A DNA stretch of 6,629 nt, from positions 1-6,629 of the forward strand of contig URYG01000179.1 in assembly GCA_900551985.1 (NCBI GenBank), written 5' to 3'. The translations under genes and the position numbers were made by a program. This stretch comes from an uncultured Prevotella sp. GTDB lineage: Bacteria; Bacteroidota; Bacteroidia; Bacteroidales; Bacteroidaceae. Positions 1 through 6,152 of this stretch are shown piece after piece; within the stretch, counting starts at the first letter, position 1; every line of letters begins with the position of its first letter. The notes beneath the pieces are model-generated. The model made no database searches and was not told the origin of the DNA. It was given only the letters and a program-made list of their open reading frames with translations.

Positions 1-239
1 TGTTCATCTTCGAGCCATGGTGGAACAAGGCTGCCGAGGAACAAGCCATCAACCGCCTGCACCGATTCGGGCAGAAGGCGAAAGTGCTCAGCTACTCGCT
101 CATCACCCAGCAGACCATCGAGGAGAAAATCCAGCTTCTCCAGCAGAAGAAGGCAGATCTCTTCGAGGGATTGATTAGTGCCGACACATCATCGTCGAAG
201 CATCTCTCGGAGGAGGACATCGACTTCATTCTGGGATAA
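1..239 (+). CDS. SNF2-family DEAD/DEAH-box helicase, C-terminal end (5' part outside the window)
   Basis: Only the last 78 codons are present, reading in frame from base 3 to the TAA at 237-239. The fragment begins FIFEPWWNKAAEEQA and continues INRLHRFGQKAKV. This is the SNF2/Rad54-type motif VI region, usually PWWNPAxExQAxxRxHRxGQ, with the ATP-contacting arginines at fragment residues 18 and 21. It is followed by the usual post-motif helix (TIEEKIQLLQQKKADLFEGL) and an acidic tail ending LSEEDIDFILG, which matches the typical LSEEDLxxLL end of bacterial SNF2 proteins. SNF2 enzymes are ATP-driven double-stranded DNA translocases. The N-terminal lobe, any SWIM or zinc domain and the promoter lie outside the window, so the substrate cannot be judged. 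The gene lies 119 bp upstream of a protein with helicase-associated features on the same strand. Confidence 0.93.
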   Translation, partial: FIFEPWWNKAAEEQAINRLHRFGQKAKVLSYSLITQQTIEEKIQLLQQKKADLFEGLISADTSSSKHLSEEDIDFILG

Positions 240-297
240 TGAGTTCTATCGTTTTTATCCTGGGATTATCTGATTTCATTCAGTTTCATCCCAGAAT
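228..297 (+). repeat. Three copies of a 10-bp ATTCTGGGAT motif, two direct and one inverted
   Basis: ATTCTGGGAT occurs at 228-237, overlapping the last codons of the SNF2 gene. A one-mismatch direct copy, ATCCTGGGAT, lies at 257-266. A perfect inverted copy, ATCCCAGAAT, lies at 288-297. The single 3' arm could therefore pair with either 5' arm. The nearer arm gives the stronger hairpin because flanking T and A runs also pair. This may be accidental duplication or an alternative-pairing element; the sequence alone does not decide. Confidence 0.6.
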
Positions 298-302
298 AAA
301 AA
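252..302 (+). terminator. Hairpin, possible terminator or attenuator after the SNF2 gene
   Basis: TTTTTATCCTGGGAT (252-266) can pair with ATCCCAGAATAAAAA (288-302): 14 of 15 positions match, with one C/A mismatch. The apex has a further 4-bp helix, CTGA 270-273 with TCAG 280-283. The T/A runs form the base of the stem, so a U-tract exists only for the reverse strand reading. On the + strand the hairpin is followed by A-rich sequence, so its strength as a + strand terminator is uncertain. It may be a partial terminator between the helicase gene and the next gene, or a 3'-end stabiliser. Confidence 0.55.
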
Positions 303-358
303 GAAACCCTGCTCAAATAAAAAGAGAAAGATTAAAATAAAAGAAAGAAAAAAGAAAA

Positions 359-2308
359 ATGAAAAAAGCCATACAAACAGACCTCTTCGGAAATCCGATT
401 CCGGAACCGAACGAGGCTGATAGAAATAAGAAGGGAGACGCTGCCAGTTCGCCCGCCTTCGACGAGCGCCCTGCCAAGCAAATCGCTCTTCCTCCGATAG
501 ACGAACTTCAAAAGATGGTAAACTCATTAGACAGATTTCCTCTGTATGAAATAAAGGAACTTCTGGAAGGGTTCGTTGATTACGCCAGGAAATACCGCCT
601 GTATTACATCGACCCGATAGGACAGGAGAAATGCCCTGAAGCCATCAGAATCATCATCACTTCCAAGGAAAAGAAATGCAAGCAGAACTGGCTAGAATTT
701 GCAGCCATCCTGTACAACCATCGCAACTTCCATCTCTTCTACGAAGAAATGACGGAACGTGAGAAGGAGCTGATGCAACTCGTCATAGAGAAGCATTTTG
801 TGCCGGAAGATGAAGTAACGAAACTATTAGGTCATGGAATAAAAACCGATAATTTAGGACGCTTTTATTATTTTCACCCAGGTTTTCTTTTGCCTCATCT
901 TAGACTTTGGTTCGCGACGGAAGGCAGAGTGGTATGCGACCCGGAAGAAACCGGCTTTTCGTATAACAACTATGCACATTGCCTCTGTCTTCAACCCTTG
1001 GTGGCTGGAGAAATCATCAAAGCCCTACATCCGGAATATCATGCCCCGGAAGCCCTGGAAACCCTGCCTGCCGACAACCAGCTGGTTACCTACCAGGGGG
1101 AAACTGCCATCCATACCATTCTGCCCATCATAAAGGCGGCATTCCAAACCAAGCAGCTGAAATTCGGAATGAACAGCTGCTCTTCCGCAGGAGTGAAGAA
1201 AATGGCCATCATGACAAACATCAAGGAGTTTTTCCCAGATACTACAGGCGACAGAATCGCTGCCCACCTGCTTGCCAACCTCTATGGTCTGGATGCTACG
1301 GTGACCTGTGCAGCAAACTCCACGATAGAAAATGACGTGAAGAAGTTGATTACAGACATGAACCAACTCGCACAATATCTTCCACCCATCATACTCTGGA
1401 ACATCAAGGGATTCAGAAAGGCGCAGTTGGAGAACGGCTGTTGCAAGTTCATGATTCAGGACATCCTGAAAACGCTCAGAACTTTCGCAAAAGGCCAGAA
1501 ATGGCTCAAGGCTGACGAACTCTGCCATAAGGTAAGGTTTATCAACTGGACGCCGGATGAAAGCACGCTTTGGATGGATGGGGATGAATACGACAAGCTG
1601 CGCATCTACAACACGCATAAGGAGAAATACGTCTATTCAGACAGCATCATCAGCCAGATTACCAACCCTTTCATCAAGGGTTTCATGTTCATGATGGCCG
1701 TGTTCGGAATGACGGAGATTGCCTACGACAAGGAGCCGGCTCCTGATGCCTCGTGCTATTACGATGCGCTGAAATACGTGCGCCTTACTCCGCTGGGCGA
1801 ATACGCCCTGAGCATGACCACGGAATATGAGAAGCCAAAGACGAAGGAAGATACAGAAAAGTTCTTTGAGGTTTACGAGGACAATCTGATGGTCAGGATG
1901 CTGAAGGAAGATAATCCATACGCTTCAGTTCTCACCAATATAGGAAAATCCATCTCGAAGAAGCTTTACAAGGTAAGCTACGAATCGTTCCTGGACGGCT
2001 GTACCTGCAAGAAAGACATCACGGACAGAATTCATCTCTTCAAGGAATACATCTGTCCGGAGCTGCCAGCCAACTGGCTGCAATTCTTCAAGGATCTGGA
2101 AAAGCACAGCAGACCGCTGAAAGAGGTGAGGAAGAAATACACCCTGCTTCAGATTCCTAAAGATGACAAGGAACTCCAGCGCATCATCATCTCCGACCCT
2201 GAAATCAGAAAATACACCCTGAAGGCTGAGGGATTCATCCTGCTGGTTGAAACGGATTACAAGGACAAGGTGGTGAAAGCCTTGAAGAAGCACGGATTTC
2301 TGGTATAA
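359..2308 (+). CDS. Helicase-associated winged-helix protein (Helicase_C_3/XPB-N-like), probable SNF2 helicase partner with clamp-binding motif
   Basis: A 649-residue soluble protein with no signal peptide or membrane segment; I cannot give it a gene name. Residues 6-10 are QTDLF, fitting the Qx[SD]LF beta sliding clamp-binding consensus, followed by a low-complexity linker (about 12-45). Residues 131-158 (MTEREKELMQLVIEKHFVPEDEVTKLLG) resemble one winged-helix element. Residues 438-484 (membrane-like helix GFMFMMAVFGMTEIAY, then YVRLTPLGEYAL) resemble the LYWLGLVxxx...FRLTPLG winged helix of helicase-associated proteins. Residues 533-580 (KKLYKVSYESFLDGC, ITDRIHLFKEYICPELPANW) and 610-649 (SDPEIRKYTLKAEGFILLVE to LKKHGFLV) follow the pattern of Helicase_C_3, a domain otherwise linked to XPB-like helicases. 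No ATPase or nuclease motif is visible. It lies downstream of a SNF2 helicase gene, which supports a partner role. The start at 359 follows an A-rich stretch typical of Bacteroidota. The family assignment comes from pattern memory and needs a profile search. Confidence 0.85.
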   Translation: MKKAIQTDLFGNPIPEPNEADRNKKGDAASSPAFDERPAKQIALPPIDELQKMVNSLDRFPLYEIKELLEGFVDYARKYRLYYIDPIGQEKCPEAIRIIITSKEKKCKQNWLEFAAILYNHRNFHLFYEEMTEREKELMQLVIEKHFVPEDEVTKLLGHGIKTDNLGRFYYFHPGFLLPHLRLWFATEGRVVCDPEETGFSYNNYAHCLCLQPLVAGEIIKALHPEYHAPEALETLPADNQLVTYQGETAIHTILPIIKAAFQTKQLKFGMNSCSSAGVKKMAIMTNIKEFFPDTTGDRIAAHLLANLYGLDATVTCAANSTIENDVKKLITDMNQLAQYLPPIILWNIKGFRKAQLENGCCKFMIQDILKTLRTFAKGQKWLKADELCHKVRFINWTPDESTLWMDGDEYDKLRIYNTHKEKYVYSDSIISQITNPFIKGFMFMMAVFGMTEIAYDKEPAPDASCYYDALKYVRLTPLGEYALSMTTEYEKPKTKEDTEKFFEVYEDNLMVRMLKEDNPYASVLTNIGKSISKKLYKVSYESFLDGCTCKKDITDRIHLFKEYICPELPANWLQFFKDLEKHSRPLKEVRKKYTLLQIPKDDKELQRIIISDPEIRKYTLKAEGFILLVETDYKDKVVKALKKHGFLV

Positions 2309-2356
2309 GACGGGAGTTTTCAGGGATTAAGAAAATTATTAATATTAGATTTTTAA

Positions 2357-2845
2357 ATGATGACAAAGAAAGGTAAACATACCGTATTATTTATCTGCCT
2401 AGGCAACATCTGCCGCTCGCCTGCCGGAGAGGGCATCATGAAGAGCCTGGTGGAGAAGGCAGGACTGGAGAATGAGTTTGAAATCGATTCTGCCGGAATC
2501 GGAAACTGGCACGTAGGTCAGCTGCCCGACAGCCGTATGAGAAAATGCGGAGCCGAGCACGGCTACAATTTCAACAGTCACGCCCGCCAGTTCCAGAAAT
2601 CCGATTTCTCGAGATTCGAAACCATCGTGGTAATGGATAACGAAAACTACCGCACCATCACCTCCATGGCTTCCTGCCAGGCTGATAAGGACAAGGTGGT
2701 GCGCATGGCTGATTTCCTGACCCACCATCGTGAATACACCACCGTGCCCGATCCATACTACGGCGACTACAGCGACTTCGAGCTCGTTATCACGCTCCTG
2801 GAAGATGCCTGCCAGGGATTGCTGGAAAGCATCATAACTGAATAA
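2357..2845 (+). CDS. Low-molecular-weight protein tyrosine phosphatase
   Basis: A 162-residue cytosolic enzyme that removes phosphate from phosphotyrosine through a cysteinyl-phosphate intermediate. The N-terminal P-loop CLGNICRSP (residues 14-22) has the CX5R(S/T) signature, with C14 as nucleophile and R20 binding phosphate. DPYYGD at 132-137 supplies the general acid D132 and the flanking tyrosines. DSAG (44-47) and VVMDNENY (91-98) are also typical. C19 beside R20 matches the second P-loop cysteine that forms a redox-protective disulfide with the nucleophile in mammalian LMW-PTP; whether this happens here is inference. Length is normal for the family. The start may be either of the tandem ATGs at 2357 and 2360. 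The gene is 48 bp after the helicase-associated gene and probably cotranscribed. No tyrosine kinase or polysaccharide gene is nearby, so its substrate is unknown. Confidence 0.95.
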   Translation: MMTKKGKHTVLFICLGNICRSPAGEGIMKSLVEKAGLENEFEIDSAGIGNWHVGQLPDSRMRKCGAEHGYNFNSHARQFQKSDFSRFETIVVMDNENYRTITSMASCQADKDKVVRMADFLTHHREYTTVPDPYYGDYSDFELVITLLEDACQGLLESIITE

Positions 2846-2847
2846 CA

Positions 2848-2889
2848 AAAAAGAGGGTGTGGCATAAGTCCATGACACATCCTCTTTTT
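2848..2889. terminator. Bidirectional rho-independent terminator between convergent genes
   Basis: AAAAAGAGGGTGTG (2848-2861) pairs with CACATCCTCTTTTT (2876-2889) over 14 positions, one of them a G/U wobble. An inner CAT/ATG helix (2863-2865 with 2872-2874) closes a 6-nt loop. The T-run at 2885-2889 gives the + strand U-tract just after the phosphatase gene. The A-run from 2847 gives the U-tract for the opposite reading from mnmA, which ends 60 bp away. Confidence 0.9.
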
Positions 2890-2905
2890 CGTTTCTTCAT
2901 AGATT

Positions 2906-2930
2906 TTATTCATCGGATTACGCTGAATAA
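2906..2930. other. Weak AT-rich hairpin downstream of mnmA
   Basis: TTATTCA (2906-2912) is a perfect 7-bp inverted repeat of TGAATAA (2924-2930), with an 11-nt loop that could hold a further CG/CG pair. It lies between the mnmA stop codon and the bidirectional terminator and has no good U-tract of its own. It may simply be part of the mnmA 3' untranslated region. Confidence 0.3.
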
Positions 2931-2948
2931 TAATTCCACCTTATTATA

Positions 2949-4094
2949 TTATACCGTAATCTCGCCCGAACCATAGCAGCGATGATGATTCTCATCATAC
3001 ACCACGCAGAACTGGCCGGGAGCCACGCCGTGGATCGCCTCTTCTGAATGAATCATCCATCTGCCATCTTCGAGTTTTTCGATGGTAGCTGGATGATACT
3101 CCGGCGTATGGCGAATCTTGAACGTTACCTTCTGCATCGCCACCTCGCGGGTGAGGAAATGGAAATCCTGCAGAGGGAAATCCTGCTTGTATGCCGTCTG
3201 AGGATCGTAGCCGTGACTCACGTAGAGAATGTTCTTCTCCACATCCTTCTTGATTACGAACCAAGGTCCGCCGCCAAAGCCCAGCCCCTTGCGCTGACCG
3301 ATGGTGTGGAACCACAAGCCCTTGTGACCTCCGATGCGCTTGCCCGTCTCCATCTCTATCACGTCGCCCGGGTTCTCGCCCAGGTATCGGCGGATGTAAT
3401 CGTTATAGTTGATCTGCCCCAGGAAGCAAATTCCTTGACTATCCTTGCGCTTGGCATTAATGAGATGTTCCTCTTCGGCTATCTCACGAATTTCATTTTT
3501 GATGTGATGACCGATAGGGAAAATCGCTTTTCTCAATTGCCAACTCTCTATCTGAGCCAGAAAATCGGTCTGGTCCTTTACGGGGTCAGGACTCGTGACG
3601 AGCCATTTGTCGCCGTTTTCATCCGTTTCGGTCTGCGCATAATGCCCCGTGGCGATGAGGTCGTAGTTGTGGCCCATCTTCTCATCGAAAGCGCCGAACT
3701 TGATGAGTCGGTTGCACATCACATCGGGGTTCGGGGTGAATCCAGCCTTCACCTTGTCCATGGTGTAGCGGGTCACCTCGTTCCAGTATTCCTGGTGGCA
3801 GTCTATCACCTGCAGCTTGCATCCGTACTTGTGCGCCACGGCGGTAGCCATCTCCAGGTCCTCCTCAGAAGAGCAGTCCCATTCCTCCTTTTCTTCCGGT
3901 CCTATCTTGATGTAGAAGCAGTCAGGGTGCAGGCCCAGTCGGGCAAACTCCCAAACCACTACCGAACTATCCACGCCGCCCGAAAGCAGCACCGCCACCC
4001 GCTTGTCCTTTACCTCGGCAAGGAAGAGCTCGTCTCTGGTCTCCAGTTCCTTCTCTCTTGGAGTATCCGTTATCATCTTGTTATTATTATCCAT
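2949..4094 (-). CDS. mnmA: tRNA-specific 2-thiouridylase MnmA
   Basis: A 381-residue cytosolic enzyme that adenylates and then thiolates U34 in the wobble position of tRNA Lys, Glu and Gln, using sulfur delivered as a persulfide. The PP-loop SGGVDS (38-43) binds ATP. TPNPDVMCN (120-128) carries the first catalytic cysteine, C127. KDSQGICFLG (217-226) carries the second, C223. GHYA (150-153), KDQTDFL (173-179) and TIGQRKGLG are further family landmarks, and the C-terminal beta-barrel region ends GVAPGQFCVVY...GSGEITV. Length is close to the usual 360-380, with about 30 residues before the PP-loop core. M7 (ATG at 4074-4076) is a possible alternative start. Bacteroides genomes often carry several mnmA paralogues, so this may be one of a set. 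It is a single-gene unit, convergent with the phosphatase gene and divergent from the transporter genes. Confidence 0.97.
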   Translation of the reverse strand: MDNNNKMITDTPREKELETRDELFLAEVKDKRVAVLLSGGVDSSVVVWEFARLGLHPDCFYIKIGPEEKEEWDCSSEEDLEMATAVAHKYGCKLQVIDCHQEYWNEVTRYTMDKVKAGFTPNPDVMCNRLIKFGAFDEKMGHNYDLIATGHYAQTETDENGDKWLVTSPDPVKDQTDFLAQIESWQLRKAIFPIGHHIKNEIREIAEEEHLINAKRKDSQGICFLGQINYNDYIRRYLGENPGDVIEMETGKRIGGHKGLWFHTIGQRKGLGFGGGPWFVIKKDVEKNILYVSHGYDPQTAYKQDFPLQDFHFLTREVAMQKVTFKIRHTPEYHPATIEKLEDGRWMIHSEEAIHGVAPGQFCVVYDENHHRCYGSGEITV

Positions 4095-4124
4095 TGTCTA
4101 TTCGCTATTATTCAATTCTGAAGG

Positions 4125-4132
4125 CAAAGTTA
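4125..4132 (-). promoter_or_regulatory. Bacteroidota-type -7 promoter element for mnmA
   Basis: On the - strand this reads TAACTTTG, an exact fit to the TAnnTTTG -7 consensus of the Bacteroidota primary sigma factor. It lies 31 bp upstream of the mnmA ATG, implying a leader of roughly 20-25 nt. No convincing TTTG -33 box is seen at the expected distance, which is common for these promoters. Confidence 0.6.
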
Positions 4133-4285
4133 CAACAAATTCTGCGAAAAGCCGCCATCTTATGCCGAAAAATCTCATATTTCGCCTAAATGTTTTCTCT
4201 TGCGCTACATTCTCCCCGTTATCCGCTCCTTCTTCTATCGAAATTCCTAATAGTAGAAATCGACTCATTCCAACACCGATTCTTT

Positions 4286-4313
4286 TTTGCTTTCGATTTT
4301 ATCCATACCTTTG
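4286..4313 (+). promoter_or_regulatory. Promoter for the transporter operon
   Basis: TACCTTTG (4306-4313) fits the TAnnTTTG -7 consensus exactly. A TTTG at 4286-4289 could act as the -33 box, although the 16-nt spacer is slightly short for the known range. The expected transcription start is near 4320, about 140 nt upstream of the first gene's ATG at 4460. Confidence 0.55.
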
Positions 4314-4322
4314 CAATCGAAA
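4291..4322. promoter_or_regulatory. Perfect 8-bp inverted repeat spanning the transporter promoter, candidate operator
   Basis: TTTCGATT (4291-4298) and AATCGAAA (4315-4322) form a perfect inverted repeat with a 16-nt spacer. The spacer contains nearly all of the -7 element, and the left arm lies just after the possible -33 box. A dimeric repressor bound here would block RNA polymerase. A third ATCGAAA lies upstream at 4237-4243. No regulator gene is in the window. Confidence 0.4.
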
Positions 4323-4459
4323 ATCAGAGAAATGCGGTTATAGTAAAAAACCATAACAGGCATTGGAGAAAGCAGAAATAGCGTGAATGTTACAGCAACT
4401 ATCGCTCATAAAGAAAAAGTAGTTATGATAGGAATCAATAACATATTTAATATAAGAAC
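4320..4459 (+). other. Long 5' leader of the transporter operon
   Basis: About 140 nt lie between the predicted transcription start and the ATG at 4460. Only weak pairings are visible: GTTAT 4337-4341 with ATAAC 4353-4357, and AGCG 4380-4383 with CGCT 4403-4406. The last 20 bases before the start are AT-rich with no clear Shine-Dalgarno, as is normal in this phylum. I cannot match it to a known riboswitch. Confidence 0.35.
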
Positions 4460-6148
4460 ATGGATATCTTAAAAAATCTGTTTTATGGCTTCCCTGATCT
4501 GTGGGGAGGCGGAGTAGCCCACTCCGTGATGATCTTGGCGTTGGTCATCACCCTGGGTCTGAGTTTAGGAAAGTTGAGAGTAAAGGGAGTCTCTCTCGGA
4601 TTGGCATGGATTCTTTTCATCGGCCTCATCTTCGGTCACTTCTCTCTCAATCTCGATGAGCATCTGCTCCACTTCCTCAAGGAGTTTGGACTGATTCTCT
4701 TCGTCTATTCCATCGGTCTGGAGGTAGGACCTGGTTTCTTCGCTTCGTTCAAGAATGGCGGCAAGAGCCTCAACCTGCTCAGCATCATCGTGATAGCGTT
4801 GAGTATCATCACCACCCTCGCCATCTTCTCGTTCTCGGGAACATCCATCACCTCTATGGCTGGTATCCTCTCGGGTGCCGTTACCAACACCCCGGGACTC
4901 GGTGCTGCACAGCAGGCATTCAGCGACCTGCGCCACATCGATGCTCCATCCATCGCAGCCGGCTACGCCATCGCCTACCCTATGGGTGTGCTCGGCGTCA
5001 TCCTCTCCTTTATTATATTAAGGTATGCGCTGCGCATCAACAAGAGCGAAGAGGAAGCTGATGCCAAGCGCGGTATGGGACACCTCGAGGCGATGACCCT
5101 GAACACCTTCTCTGTAAAGGTGACCAACCAGATGGTATTCGGCGACACCATCAAGCAGATGAGAGAAATCCTGAAGCGCGACTTCATGGTTTCAAAGATT
5201 ATCCGCAAAGATAGCGACAAGCACGATGAGGTGGTAAACGGACAGACCCAGATCAACGAGGGCGACATCCTGCAGATTGTAGCCAACCCTACCGTAGAAG
5301 AGCCAGTCATCGCCCTGCTCGGCGAGAAGGTTCAGGTAAGCGAGGAGAAATTCGGCGAGGATTTGATTACCCGCCGCATCCGCATCACCAAGCCAGGCAT
5401 CAACGGCAAGAGCATCAGTCAGCTTCAGATCCGTTCAAACCTCGGTGCCAACATCACCCGAGTAAACCGCAACGGTGTAGATCTGATTGCTACCCCACAT
5501 CTGAAACTGCAGCTGGGCGACCGTGTTACCGTGGTAGGTACAGAGCTCGCCATCGCCCATACCGAGAAGGTATTGGGTAACCAGATGAAGCGCCTCAACT
5601 ACCCTAACCTGATTCCTATCTTCCTGGGTATCATGCTGGGTTGCATCGTGGCAAACATTCCATTCTTCATCCCGGGCATCAACGAGAACCTGCGCCTCGG
5701 ATTGACCGGCGGCCCATTGGTAGTTGCCATCCTGATAGGTTACTTCGGTCCGAAGTACAACCTCGTGACCTACAACACCATCTCAGCCAACCTGATGCTC
5801 CGTGAAATCGGAATCTGCATCTTCCTGGCTTGCGTGGGACTGGGCACAGGCGAACAGTTTATCCAGACCGTGGCATCAGAAAGCGGAATGACCTGGATTC
5901 TCTACGGCATCGCCATCACCATGATTCCAATCATCGTGGGCGGCATCATCGGAAGATACGTGTTCCACATCAACTATTATACATTGCTCGGAGTGCTGGC
6001 AGGCGCCAACACCAATCCGTCTGCCCTGGCTTACGTACGTGAGCAGACATCAGCAGATGCACCATCTGTGGGCTATGCGAATGTTTATCCATTCGCCATG
6101 TTCCTCAGAATCGTAACCATTCAGATCATCATTTTCGTATTCGGATAA
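4460..6148 (+). CDS. AspT/YidE-family putative transporter with two RCK_C (TrkA_C) domains
   Basis: A 562-residue inner-membrane protein of the aspartate:alanine exchanger family (TC 2.A.81), whose members exchange or export amino acids and dicarboxylates. It has two homologous membrane halves, about residues 19-192 and 380-562, around two cytosolic RCK_C ligand-sensing domains at about 206-290 and 292-375. The duplication shows directly: GAVTNTPGLGAA (139-150) mirrors GANTNPSALAYV (515-526); DAPSIAAGYAIAYP (161-174) mirrors DAPSVGYANVYP (533-544); and LILFVYSIGLEVGPGF mirrors ICIFLACVGLGTGEQF. Length matches E. coli YidE (about 553). The substrate cannot be read from sequence; the family includes AspT (aspartate/alanine) and Corynebacterium SucE (succinate). 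It is the first gene of a two-gene operon with a YjjP/ThrE-like gene 4 bp downstream. The start at 4460 precedes the first hydrophobic helix by the usual short stretch. Confidence 0.93.
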   Translation: MDILKNLFYGFPDLWGGGVAHSVMILALVITLGLSLGKLRVKGVSLGLAWILFIGLIFGHFSLNLDEHLLHFLKEFGLILFVYSIGLEVGPGFFASFKNGGKSLNLLSIIVIALSIITTLAIFSFSGTSITSMAGILSGAVTNTPGLGAAQQAFSDLRHIDAPSIAAGYAIAYPMGVLGVILSFIILRYALRINKSEEEADAKRGMGHLEAMTLNTFSVKVTNQMVFGDTIKQMREILKRDFMVSKIIRKDSDKHDEVVNGQTQINEGDILQIVANPTVEEPVIALLGEKVQVSEEKFGEDLITRRIRITKPGINGKSISQLQIRSNLGANITRVNRNGVDLIATPHLKLQLGDRVTVVGTELAIAHTEKVLGNQMKRLNYPNLIPIFLGIMLGCIVANIPFFIPGINENLRLGLTGGPLVVAILIGYFGPKYNLVTYNTISANLMLREIGICIFLACVGLGTGEQFIQTVASESGMTWILYGIAITMIPIIVGGIIGRYVFHINYYTLLGVLAGANTNPSALAYVREQTSADAPSVGYANVYPFAMFLRIVTIQIIIFVFG

Positions 6149-6152
6149 ATAT

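Larger units (their letters stand above)
4095..4459. other. 365-bp divergent intergenic control region
   Basis: This non-coding stretch separates mnmA (leftward) from the transporter operon (rightward). It holds the mnmA -7 element (4125-4132), a rightward promoter (4286-4313), an inverted repeat around that promoter (4291-4322), three ATCGAAA motifs and a leader of about 140 nt (4320-4459). Open frames crossing it lack any recognisable protein pattern. I see no tRNA or named riboswitch in it. Confidence 0.7.

Noticed and set aside
276..527. - strand 83-codon frame with a Phe/Leu-rich hydrophobic tail, resembling a small membrane protein
   Set aside because: The hydrophobic part is merely the complement of the A-rich leader before the 649-residue gene, and the rest is antisense to that gene's start.
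1025..1618. - strand 197-codon frame inside the 649-residue gene
   Set aside because: It is antisense to a coherent long gene and has no start context or family pattern.
2399..2878. - strand 159-codon frame opposite the phosphatase gene
   Set aside because: It is fully antisense to a gene with intact catalytic motifs and would begin inside the terminator hairpin.
3048..4121. Long + strand open frame (357 codons) lying opposite mnmA
   Set aside because: It overlaps a clear, complete MnmA gene on the other strand, has no recognisable protein pattern, and is explained by the codon composition of mnmA.
4003..4381. Two overlapping + strand frames (117 and 63 codons) running into the divergent intergenic region
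   Set aside because: They cross both promoter elements and the inverted repeat, show no protein family signal, and one starts antisense inside mnmA.
4460..6148. TrkA-type potassium channel or uptake regulator because of the RCK_C domains
   Set aside because: The paired TNTPGLGA/TNPSALA membrane halves on both sides identify the AspT/YidE family, which normally carries two RCK_C domains.
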